Shown here piece after piece: positions 29,301-36,271 of a DNA stretch of 64,000 bases. The notes beneath the pieces are model-generated. The model saw nothing but the letters and a program-made list of their open reading frames with translations. It was not told where the DNA came from and did not search any database. Position numbers and translations under genes: made by a program. Location: positions 1 to 64,000 of the forward strand of contig NZ_JAUYFU010000048.1 in assembly GCF_030689645.1 (NCBI RefSeq), read 5' to 3'. The stretch's first letter is position 1. Every line of letters begins with the position of its first letter. This DNA is from Humidesulfovibrio sp. GTDB lineage: Bacteria; Desulfobacterota; Desulfovibrionia; Desulfovibrionales; Desulfovibrionaceae.

Positions 29301-29734
29301 TGTCCTTCGGGCCGGTGGCTGAACTGGATTATGGTTTTAACTGGCGTCCGGCCATGAAGGAGCACGGTGGCGGCGGGGCCGACCTTGCCCTGGATTCCGC
29401 CGGGCAACACAGCCTGCGTTCGGCTCTGGGAGGGCAACTGAGCTCGGAGCACCGACTGACTCAGGGCCATATTCTCCAGGCTGGGCTGCGTGCGCAGTGG
29501 ATGCTTGATCTGTTGGGCAACGCCGTCACCACCCGTGGCAGCTTTGCCGGAGCCGACGGCCTGAAGTTCTCGTCACACGCGCCCTCTACGGCCAGAAGCA
29601 GCCTGGGGCTGCAAGGAAACATGACCCTGCTACTGGGCGGCGGCCTGAGGTGCAGCGCCTTTGCCGGGACTGAGCTGTTCCGGGAGGGCTTTTCCAGCGT
29701 GGAGGGCGGCCTGTCCTTCAACTGGGTATTCTAA
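26327..29734 (+). CDS. Autotransporter with zincin-like passenger domain
   Basis: About 1,135 residues. The signal peptide begins M-K-V-C with a leucine-rich core, cleaved near A-L-A. Alternative in-frame ATGs at 26309 and 26312 exist and none has a strong site. The N-terminal ~300 residues hold H-E-L-M-H-A-L-G (residues 161-168), an HExxHxxG metzincin-type motif, but the third zinc-ligand position is a glycine. A glycine/asparagine/threonine-rich region of repeated beta strands follows (~400-780), as in beta-helical passengers. The last ~280 residues form an autotransporter beta-barrel ending in F-N-W-V-F, with the terminal phenylalanine needed for BAM-dependent insertion. Likely a surface-displayed or released protein; protease activity is unproven. 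No neighbouring gene suggests the target. Confidence 0.85.
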   Translation: MKVCIFMLLLFALCLAVRPALAATQYSMGPFILNVRSAGESYQEDPPPYPPTIVTGDFSAAELESIMVGVRAWTERVGGGTSPGIIINLAKVAYPGGTAYNYTPYTGRANTDLYSYIVNGQYFAPNPSIGYHTEIVFRSDYPATPPRLGLDGNLFSTVMAHELMHALGMKGVLLRQSGGVPWNQTTWTLDASSAWGSRLYDVNGVKGEQGSIVFNPAAPANRSNGSFVLPDFYADPTQAMASHPGQVSFFPTFHGPAVDALSNGKGLPVMGGVGTDYRIDGGNVLGHPALLGSLMSYSPAPFVFFPELELAALKDMGYSIDLKQFYGKSYYPSNLGGFLTTDPTMAPGLVGGYLAETADTVVNTAGFNSAASFGAGLHVYRDKLNVTQAANINASGYAAGGIRVDGVGNTVTIPSGITVAANGQQGTGVLVAYGKGNVINLNGVVEATGPQGVGAIFDTGSWYLSYYYMPPHAYGVNSDYRYFFTKMNSDLNGALVDSFNIAGSLTGSSAAIRIGSYAYVRAINIMRGAAISGDIESGWNPWYMGVPATYITALNVGVSDTAGTPDSAFNMRYNGNISGPASFSMNVAGGTFSYNGTYSGLSLAVQAGATLKGNATYRLYADSTPAGQAAPGGGAFTNAGTVAPGNSIGTVNITGNFTNTGTLLMEFNASGQTDKLNVSGVFNHNTGAGAKVTVTPDSGYYSGTMTIPFASMFSGGGGSTLPSGIDSFVAPSSPTLGMVMSAGPVYTVTTTRSATAYSQYATSTDTFGLGRALDAVAGSAKGDMQQLFSALDFSAVGGGTISRALAELSPAAYNSAAQASVNSNRMLSGAVLRAMKQAPRSMGGGLSASDSLEAWSAYVVPYGGLQQQRTRGEAPGFSAADVGVFSGIEREYGDGLSAGFHTALTHRQTDVNTQSGAQTKTDSIHFGVQAQARPNPSEGVYVHGLARVGIESSTTQRKVAIDGYQRASQGEWLGFASAADVGGGYNWLVGPVSFGPVAELDYGFNWRPAMKEHGGGGADLALDSAGQHSLRSALGGQLSSEHRLTQGHILQAGLRAQWMLDLLGNAVTTRGSFAGADGLKFSSHAPSTARSSLGLQGNMTLLLGGGLRCSAFAGTELFREGFSSVEGGLSFNWVF

Positions 29735-30097
29735 TCCTGCCAGAATTCCACGTCTACGTTCGGCCCGGTACGCCAATTTATTGGGCGGGCGCTTGTCAGT
29801 CTCTCTCAATACAGACCCATTACATGAACATGGGGATATGCTTGCGCCCAATAAATGCCGAGCCAGCGGAATGCGAACTTGGGCACATCGCCAGAATAAT
29901 GGTGAACGGTGTCCTGTTTGAACGATGCGTCGTTAACAGTATGGGGCTGTGCCAAGTCAATGAACGGCGCATGGTTATCGATGGTTCTCAATATTGCATG
30001 AGCGAGGTCAGGCAGAGACAAGACTGGTCATTTATTGTAGGCTTATGCAACATTATTTTGTGAGTCGATCTATACGTTTTTTCTTGGAGTTTTCGTC
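29735..30097. other. Intergenic, possible degraded transposase fragment
   Basis: This 363-bp stretch is less GC-rich than its surroundings. A minus-strand frame (about 29806-30021) carries segments such as H-T-V-N-D and F-A-F-R-W that faintly recall the C-terminus of ISXO2-type transposases, without an intact catalytic region. A plus-strand frame (29824-30063) has no ribosome site or family resemblance. I see no secure gene here. Confidence 0.25.
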
Positions 30098-30553
30098 ATG
30101 CGCATTCTTGTCGACGCCGATGCCTGCCCCACAGCGATCAAGGAGATTCTTTTGCGCGCAGCCATGCGGCGGAAGATCGAAACAACCCTTGTGGCCAACA
30201 AGAACCTGAACGTGCCGTCCTCGCCCTACCTCTCCACTTTGCGGGTAGGGCAGGGGTTTGACGTGGTGGACGACACCATCGCAGAATTAGTCCAGCCTGG
30301 TGATCTGGTTATCACGGCTGACATTCCCCTGGCTGCCAAGGTCATTGAGCGCGGCGGAACAGGTCTAAACCCCCGCGGAGAGCTATACACCCCGGAGAAC
30401 ATCGGCTCACGGCTGACCATGCGCAACATGCTGGATGAATTGCGCAGCACTGGCGTCGTCACCGGCGGACCAGCGCCTTTGAGCTTGGCAGACAGAAACG
30501 CCTTCGCCAATCAGTTGGACAGGTTTCTAAGCGCGGCCCTGCGTTCAACCTAG
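30098..30553 (+). CDS. YaiI/YqxD family protein (DUF188)
   Basis: A 151-residue protein of the UPF0178 family. It starts [11 protein letters not shown], with a conserved acidic cluster, and carries V-I-T-A-D-I-P-L-A and the N-P-R-G-E-L-Y-T-x-E-N-I family block near residue 95. The fold is a PIN-like nuclease fold in related proteins; the biochemical role is unknown. A ttggag site lies before the ATG. Its position next to the autotransporter and a lipoprotein gives no functional clue. Confidence 0.9.
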   Translation: MRILVDADACPTAIKEILLRAAMRRKIETTLVANKNLNVPSSPYLSTLRVGQGFDVVDDTIAELVQPGDLVITADIPLAAKVIERGGTGLNPRGELYTPENIGSRLTMRNMLDELRSTGVVTGGPAPLSLADRNAFANQLDRFLSAALRST

Positions 30554-30754
30554 CCGAACGGTTCAAACAGGCTCTATGGAAGAGTTCTCTGTAGTGGCGA
30601 GAGGTTTCATGTTTTGGGAGTTAAGATCCTTTGAGGATCGGTTCCCCCCTTGTTTCTGGGCTCAATATCGACATATTTCAAATCAACGCTTGTCTGAATC
30701 CGTTTAATTTCTCTCAGCAAACGCAGAACAATTCTCATCCAACAGGAGGGAGCA

Positions 30755-31300
30755 ATGCGCCATGGATTTCGAGTTGCCATAAAGTTGTGTTTAGCGTTGG
30801 CGCTTCCTCTTGCTGCGGGGTGCGCTGGGCCGGTTTATACGACCTATGATTCTAATTCTATTCGTGACTTTATCCATGGAGCCCCTTTTCAGGCTGTCGG
30901 CTTTCCCATCGACAGCATAGGCGTGTGCGGTCCCATGTCATCGGATGTCGCAGATCTGTTCATTTATGATGAATATCTAGCCGCTGACCTTGGTCCCGAT
31001 TGCGCTTCAGCGTTGGACAAGGCCGGAACTGAGGGCATCAAGTTTGTGGCAGCTGTGGAAAAGGCCCCAGACGACCCCAAAAGTTTGAGGGTGGAGCAGG
31101 ACTACACAATACTGGTGTTGGATATGCGCACAGGGGACGTCATTTGGCGCGTTGACGGCGAAGAGGGACCACGTGGTGCGCGTATTCGCAGAAACGCGAC
31201 CCTTGAATTGGCGTTCCGTGACATGGTGAAGGCCTTTGCAAGGACGTACCCGCCAGCGTCCAAGCGAGTGGCTCCGCAGGCACGCGAGTTTGGTTCTTGA
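30755..31300 (+). CDS. Hypothetical lipoprotein
   Basis: A 181-residue exported protein: short basic N-terminus, alanine/leucine-rich core and lipobox L-A-A-G-C, so Cys about 23 would be lipidated. An aggaggg site precedes the ATG. The mature part has alternating beta strands (T-I-L-V-L-D-M-R-T-G-D-V-I-W is one) and a basic C-terminal helix. Three cysteines besides the lipobox could be oxidised. I recognise no family; a small outer-membrane or periplasmic accessory protein is the safest description. Confidence 0.75.
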   Translation: MRHGFRVAIKLCLALALPLAAGCAGPVYTTYDSNSIRDFIHGAPFQAVGFPIDSIGVCGPMSSDVADLFIYDEYLAADLGPDCASALDKAGTEGIKFVAAVEKAPDDPKSLRVEQDYTILVLDMRTGDVIWRVDGEEGPRGARIRRNATLELAFRDMVKAFARTYPPASKRVAPQAREFGS

Positions 31301-31923
31301 ACAGGAGCTATGCGTCGAGCGCTTTGGGTTTTCCGCTAACAACATGCAGCAACGAACAATAATTACCCAGATCGTGACCGCGGCGAAGCTTCTGGAAACG
31401 TTAGAGAGAATCGAAACCTGGCTTGTTTCACTCGCTTTTGCACGTATCAGGCTATCGGTTCTTCGGCAGGGCGCCCGCGCTGCGCAATGCTGTGGACCGT
31501 CATCTGCCGGGCCAACAGCAGTTGAGGCTTTTCAAATATGTTTCTTGAATTTTGGGGGGCTACTGGTTTGACTCCTCCGCTGTGAACTGCTTTCTAAGCT
31601 TGGTGCAGAGCCGTTTCGCATTAGGTCGCAACTATTTTGGAGAGATAGAATTCCGTAGAAATGACTGTTCTCATGCTCTGCCGCCAAGTGCTCCTGTCAG
31701 CAAACGTGCTTCGTCATCTGAAGGTCTCAAATCTGGCAACGCCTGTCCGTACACAGACTATATTCGAGCCAGCGTGAAACACGGAGATCACGAGGGTTGG
31801 CGCGCAGCGCAACTCCATACAGCCACACCTTCCCGTGATGGTACAACGGGAGCGCCATAACTGAGACGAGGTTTGCGTTGGCTGGCCGGGTGTGCAGGCC
31901 CCAGGAGCCTTTGGGGGTTCCCG
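31301..31923. other. Intergenic, possible IS5-type transposase relic
   Basis: No intact gene in 623 bp. In one plus-strand frame, about 31345-31470, the peptide E-T-L-E-R-I-E-T-W-L-V-S-L-A-F-A-R-I-R-L resembles the helical tail of IS5-family transposases (R-L-A-K-D-x-E-x-L followed by x-A-F-I-R-L-M-x-R-R). It lacks a start and the catalytic core. The rest has no codon bias or motif that I can support. Confidence 0.3.
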
Positions 31924-33528
31924 TCAGGGCATAGCTCTTAGGTCGTCGAGCGCTTGAAGCACAGGTTTGCTCGTTGGCTTGTCTCGCACTACCGCCAGGG
32001 TCGGCAGTGAAAAGGCCAAAAGCCCGTCGCGCACCGAAAGCGTGCCCACTGCGGAGTCGCGCCGGGCGGTGAAGGGCAGTTCGTCGGGGCCGCGCTGGCA
32101 CTTGCAGTTGATGTTCACGCGGCTCACGAGGTTGCGCAGACGCTGCGAAAGATCCGCCAGCTGAACGGGATCGCTGCCGAAGACGCTTGCCTGCTGTCCG
32201 TAGTCGGATGCCGCGATGGCGCGCAGAACCTCAGTCGGCTCATCAAACACCGCAACAGGTGCAATGGGTCCGAACTGCTCCTCTCGGAACAGGCGCATAT
32301 GCGGGGTTACTGGGTAGAGCACCGAGGGTGCGAAAAACGTCTCGTCCGGCCTGGCGCTCATGGGACCGCCGTTCGGCGTCAGCTCGCGCGCGCCTTTGGC
32401 CAGCGCGTCGGCCCGCAGCGCGTCGAGGAATTGAACCTTGCCCGGCTCTGGCAGGGGGGTGATATTTACGCCCTGCTCCCATGGCAAACCGATCTTGAGG
32501 CCCGCCACGGCGGCGCAGAAACGCTCAAGAAACGCATCAGCGATGCTGCGCGCCACAAAGATGAGTTTGATGGCCGTGCAGCGCTGGCCGTTGAATCCGA
32601 AGGCGCCGCGAAGAATTTCTGCAACAACCTCGACCAGGTCTGCATCGGGCAGGATGATGGCCGCGTTTTTGGCCTCAAGCCCCAGCACGCAGCGCAGCCG
32701 GTTCGGGTGTGGGTGCAGGGCGTGCATAGCCTGGGCCGCTCTGCTGGTGCCGATGAAGGCCAGCACATCAACCTTGCCCGATGTCATGGCTGGGGTCACG
32801 GTTTCGATGCCGCCGGAGAGGATGTTCACCACACCCCGCGGGAAAGCTTTGTGGAAGCAGTCCATGAGTGGGAAAAAAAGCATCCGCCCGATGCGGGGCA
32901 GCTTGACCACTGCGGTGTTGCCCATGAGCAGGGCTGGAATGAGGGTGGCGAGGGTTTCGTTCAGCGGAAAATTGAAGGGGCCCATGCACAGCACCACTCC
33001 CAGGGGAGAATGCCCGATTTGTGCGTCGATGCGTGAAGCCTTCACAGTGTGCGAATCCTCGGAGAGCATTCGGCGCAGCTCGCAGAGCGTGTCCTCGATG
33101 TATTCGATGGTGCGGTCGAACTCCTGTTCTGACTCCTTGCGCGACTTACAGATCTCCCAGATCATGAGCCGTACAATTTCCGTGCGCTTTGCGTTCATGC
33201 GCAGGCAAAAGTCCTCCACGCAGGCCATGCGCGCTTCGGGCGGCAGGTTGGGCCAGTCGCCAAGGCCCTGATCCCAGGCGGTGCAGGCGGCAGTCAGGGC
33301 TTCCTGCCCGGTGGATGGCGCATGCGCCGGGCAACTGCCCAAAAGCTGACGCTCTGGGTCTTTAGAGCCTTCAACGAACACAGGGGCGTGAACCTCTTGC
33401 ATGGCCCCGGTCCAGGTGCGCAGTTCACCATCCAGAAGATAATCGCGGCTCAGGAGTGGTTCGCCAAGGGCGAGGTCGGCTGGGATGTCCTGGGGGTGGG
33501 CCAGACAAAAGGGGGGCTTGGACGCCAT
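31924..33528 (-). CDS. NADP-dependent glyceraldehyde-3-phosphate dehydrogenase-like aldehyde dehydrogenase (GapN type)
   Basis: A 534-residue aldehyde dehydrogenase. Catalytic cysteine is Cys317 (F-N-G-Q-R-C-T-A), the GapN-type variant of the active-site motif, and the general base is Glu285 (L-G-L-E-A-K-N). The G-P-F-N-F-P-L-N and P-R-I-G NAD(P)-binding segments are also present. GapN oxidises glyceraldehyde 3-phosphate directly to 3-phosphoglycerate with NADP, without ATP. The ATG at 33528 has an aagga site; a longer frame has a non-family N-terminus. The substrate is inferred from the family, and other aldehydes are possible. Downstream of ridA and the ATC-hydrolase-like gene on the same strand. 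Confidence 0.8.
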   Translation of the reverse strand: MASKPPFCLAHPQDIPADLALGEPLLSRDYLLDGELRTWTGAMQEVHAPVFVEGSKDPERQLLGSCPAHAPSTGQEALTAACTAWDQGLGDWPNLPPEARMACVEDFCLRMNAKRTEIVRLMIWEICKSRKESEQEFDRTIEYIEDTLCELRRMLSEDSHTVKASRIDAQIGHSPLGVVLCMGPFNFPLNETLATLIPALLMGNTAVVKLPRIGRMLFFPLMDCFHKAFPRGVVNILSGGIETVTPAMTSGKVDVLAFIGTSRAAQAMHALHPHPNRLRCVLGLEAKNAAIILPDADLVEVVAEILRGAFGFNGQRCTAIKLIFVARSIADAFLERFCAAVAGLKIGLPWEQGVNITPLPEPGKVQFLDALRADALAKGARELTPNGGPMSARPDETFFAPSVLYPVTPHMRLFREEQFGPIAPVAVFDEPTEVLRAIAASDYGQQASVFGSDPVQLADLSQRLRNLVSRVNINCKCQRGPDELPFTARRDSAVGTLSVRDGLLAFSLPTLAVVRDKPTSKPVLQALDDLRAMP

Positions 33529-33634
33529 GTCTCTTGATCCTTGGGGGGTTGGTGATGCGTGAACTCGTGCGCGGCCCGGCGCAGCTGTTGCGGCAGGCCT
33601 GACCACGCGCGTTCAATTCTTGGAGTTTGGGTCT

Positions 33635-34015
33635 CTAGATGACGGCCACGGCTTCGATTTCAACCATGAAACAGGCGTCGACCAGGCGTGAAACCTCGAC
33701 GATGGTGGTGGCGGGGCGGATATCGCCGAAAATTTCGCCATGGGCTTTGGCGATGTCGTCAAACTTCGATGCGTCGGTGACGAAGATGCGGGTGCGTACA
33801 ACGTCCTTCATGCCTGCCCCGGCTTGCGCAAGGGCTGCGCCGATGATTTCCAGGGCGCGTTTGGCCTGGCCGTACATGTCCGGGGCGACGGAGCCGTCTG
33901 CTTCCACGCCGCAGGTACCAGAAACATAGATGGTGTTCCCGGCCACTACGGCGCGGGAATAGCCGAGAAGCGGTTCCCATTTGGAGCCGGAGGTGATGAG
34001 GGTCTTCTGGGTCAT
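33635..34015 (-). CDS. RidA family protein
   Basis: A 126-residue member of the YjgF/YER057c/UK114 family, which hydrolyses reactive enamines and imines made by PLP enzymes. The family's V-S-G-T region and C-terminal V-D-A-C-F-M-V-E-I-E-A-V-A are present. The conserved arginine normally binding the carboxylate is in the V-V-R-T-R-I-F-V-T-D stretch. The ATG at 34015 follows cgggag. It lies between the ATC-hydrolase-like gene (78 bp upstream) and the GapN-type dehydrogenase (106 bp downstream), all on the minus strand. Confidence 0.88.
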   Translation of the reverse strand: MTQKTLITSGSKWEPLLGYSRAVVAGNTIYVSGTCGVEADGSVAPDMYGQAKRALEIIGAALAQAGAGMKDVVRTRIFVTDASKFDDIAKAHGEIFGDIRPATTIVEVSRLVDACFMVEIEAVAVI

Positions 34016-34093
34016 GAGGATCTCCCGGTGCTTGAAGTTGGCTGACTGGATGAACATTGTGCCAGACTTTACCACGGAGCGGAAGAGCCGGGC

Positions 34094-34576
34094 CTAGTGT
34101 TCCCAGCGGAAGCGGAACAGACAGGCTGCGGCTCCATCAGAGATGGTTTGTGGACGGTCGAGCCGCAACTTTGACGAATAGCCTTCGGCAAAGGCCGCAT
34201 CGCGCCGACAGGACAGGGTGGAGTGGAGAACTGCGGGCAGGCCCATCTCACGATACATTTCCATATATCCGCAGCGAGTGACCGTGAAGCGTAGGGCGTC
34301 CTCCCCGCGTTCGATGTCTACGATGGTCAGCGCCCCGCCTGCCTGCCAAAGAGCCAGCACCTCCGAGAAGTGCGCTAGACTGGGCGCGCCGCTCGGAGCC
34401 TTGTCGGCGAAGGCTTGGCCTGCGGCACGCGCGGCTCCGTCAACGGCTGCGTTGAGCAGCTCAAGCGCTGCAGCTTCGCCCAGGCGGGGCAGGGCGGCAG
34501 TGTAGACGCGCAGGGCCAACTCGGCTTCGATGGCGCGGCGGAACTTCAAGGGTACGGCGCTCAAATCGACACCCAC
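34094..34576 (-). CDS. L-2-amino-thiazoline-4-carboxylic acid hydrolase family protein
   Basis: A 160-residue protein. I chose GTG 34576 because ggagg lies five bases before it; an ATG further upstream at 34642 would extend into the lolA promoter region. The C-terminal half has the family features: C-G-Y (metal or substrate region), M-Y-R-E-M-G, a C-R-R-D after a short strand, and G-Y-x-x-K-L-x-L-x-R-x-x-T. In characterised members the enzyme opens a thiazoline ring to give cysteine. Cysteine release is inferred only from the family. Confidence 0.7.
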   Translation of the reverse strand: MGVDLSAVPLKFRRAIEAELALRVYTAALPRLGEAAALELLNAAVDGAARAAGQAFADKAPSGAPSLAHFSEVLALWQAGGALTIVDIERGEDALRFTVTRCGYMEMYREMGLPAVLHSTLSCRRDAAFAEGYSSKLRLDRPQTISDGAAACLFRFRWEH

Positions 34577-34660
34577 GCGGCCTCCGTTGCATTTGCTTTC
34601 GTCTTCACCTAATCTTTGCGCCGGGCAAAGGCCCAATGTCACTCAAACCTGGAGCATGCA

Positions 34661-35305
34661 ATGCGTATTCGCAAGAGTCTCATCGTTTTCGCGGTGCTGG
34701 TGGCGGCCCTGCTGCCTGCGGCCGCGCAAGCCAACAAGATTACCGACGCCATTCAGAAACGCTATGATTCCTTAAGCTCGTTCCAGACGGATTTCCAGCA
34801 GGAACTGACCAATGCCGCCAGCGGCAGTGTGGAGAAGCGCAGCGGAAAAATCTGGTTCAAGCAGTCCCTTGTGCGCTGGGAGACCCATAAGCCTGAGAAG
34901 GAGCTCCTCGTTGTGGGCCAGAACGTGGTGTGGAACTACTTCGAGGCTGAAAAGCTGGCCATGAAGTACCGCAGCACACAGGTGTTCAACTCCAAGACCA
35001 TGATCCGCTTCCTTTCCGGCAAGGCGAACCTCAAGGAGGACTTTAAGGTTGAGGAGCAGGGCACTGAAAACGGCCTTGTGAAGCTGCGCCTGGTGCCCAA
35101 GGAGCCAGAACCCTCCATGGTTCTCGCCTACATCTGGGTCGACACCAAGACCAACCTCCTTGGCCGCGTGCTCATCGTAGATTTCTTCGGCAACGGCAAC
35201 CAGGTGAGCTTGACCAATCTGGTGCTGGATAAGAAGGCCGAGCCGCGTCTGTTTGAATTCACTCCGCCCACTGGCACGCAGATCAAGGATAACACCAAAC
35301 AATAG
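34661..35305 (+). CDS. lolA: Outer-membrane lipoprotein carrier protein LolA
   Basis: A 214-residue periplasmic chaperone carrying lipoproteins from LolCDE to the outer membrane. Signal peptide M-R-I-R-K-S-L to A-Q-A, then the mature domain: F-Q-T-D-F-x-Q near residue 45, G-K-I-W-F-K, R-W-E, and P-x-P-S-M-V in the middle. The ATG at 34661 follows ctggag; the in-frame extension upstream has no signal peptide. It is convergent with the pseudouridine synthase gene, 5 bp away. Confidence 0.92.
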   Translation: MRIRKSLIVFAVLVAALLPAAAQANKITDAIQKRYDSLSSFQTDFQQELTNAASGSVEKRSGKIWFKQSLVRWETHKPEKELLVVGQNVVWNYFEAEKLAMKYRSTQVFNSKTMIRFLSGKANLKEDFKVEEQGTENGLVKLRLVPKEPEPSMVLAYIWVDTKTNLLGRVLIVDFFGNGNQVSLTNLVLDKKAEPRLFEFTPPTGTQIKDNTKQ

Positions 35306-35310
35306 CGCGC

Positions 35311-36072
35311 TTACAGCCCAACGGCCCGGCGCAGGCCGCGAACCTCAGCAGGGGTGAGCGGCCTGCACTGGCCGGGGTTCATGGATCCCAGGCTGATGGG
35401 ACCCTGGCGCACCCGGATGAGTTTTAAAACGGTCCAGCCCAGGTCGCGGCACATGCGGCGGATTTGCCGGTTCACCCCCTGCAAGAGCTTCATCTCAAGC
35501 CATACTCCGCCGGCATCGCTGCGCAAAACGTCCACCTTCACCGGGGCGAGCAACTCGCCTTCCTTCAAGGTCATGCCGTCGCGCATGATCCCGAGCTTGA
35601 TGTCCGACACCGCGCCTCGCACCAGCACATGGTAGACCTTGGGCAGGTGCCAGCGCGGATGGATGAGCCGGTTCATGAGTTCGCCGTCCGTGGTAAGCAG
35701 TAGAAGTCCTTCTGAAAAGTAATCCAGACGCCCCACATGCAGCAGGCGTTCGTTTTTGTACTCCTGCGGCAGGATGTCGAACACGGTCTGCCGCCCTTGC
35801 GGGTCGCTGCGGGTGGTGACCACCTGTACGGGCTTGTGCAGCAGCAGGGTAAGGTCTCGGCCACCGCAGGAAAATGGGTGATTGACCAGTTGCCCGTCCA
35901 CAAGCACCCGGTCTGTTTCCGGGTCAACGCGAACACCTGGCTCCGCCACCACCACACCGTTTAGCTGCACGCGTCCCGCAAGGATTAGTTCGTCGGCGCC
36001 ACGTCGCGAGGCCGCTCCGCATTCGGACAGGTACTTGTTGATGCGAATTAGGGGAGATTTTTCGTCAGTCAT
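35311..36072 (-). CDS. Pseudouridine synthase, RluB/RsuA family
   Basis: A 253-residue enzyme that isomerises a uridine in ribosomal RNA. The N-terminal S4 RNA-binding domain (R-I-N-K-Y-L-S-E-C-G-x-A-S-R-R) precedes the catalytic domain, where the aspartate is in V-G-R-L-D-Y-F-S-E-G-L-L-L-L-T. The later G-V-N-R-Q-I-R-R-M-C motif is the family's C-terminal mark. Length fits RluB/RluE/RsuA, and I cannot tell which rRNA position it modifies. Divergent from the exporter gene, with about 200 bp between. Confidence 0.88.
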   Translation of the reverse strand: MTDEKSPLIRINKYLSECGAASRRGADELILAGRVQLNGVVVAEPGVRVDPETDRVLVDGQLVNHPFSCGGRDLTLLLHKPVQVVTTRSDPQGRQTVFDILPQEYKNERLLHVGRLDYFSEGLLLLTTDGELMNRLIHPRWHLPKVYHVLVRGAVSDIKLGIMRDGMTLKEGELLAPVKVDVLRSDAGGVWLEMKLLQGVNRQIRRMCRDLGWTVLKLIRVRQGPISLGSMNPGQCRPLTPAEVRGLRRAVGL

Positions 36073-36271
36073 GTATTTCAGCCTATTATGGAGTCTAGAT
36101 ATTTTCGTGCAAAAGTCATGACGCCTATCCGTTGATGGAAACCCTCAAAACAGCCCGAATAAGGCTTACTCAGTTCGTCGAAAGGTGCACGGATTTCCAT
36201 TGCCAGCAAGCCCCGCACCCAGTACAGACAGTGCCGTGCGGAACGCACTTCAACCGAAACGGGAGCATTTT

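Noticed and set aside
29824-30063. 79-codon plus-strand open frame
   Set aside because: No ribosome site, unusual composition and overlap with another weak frame on the opposite strand.
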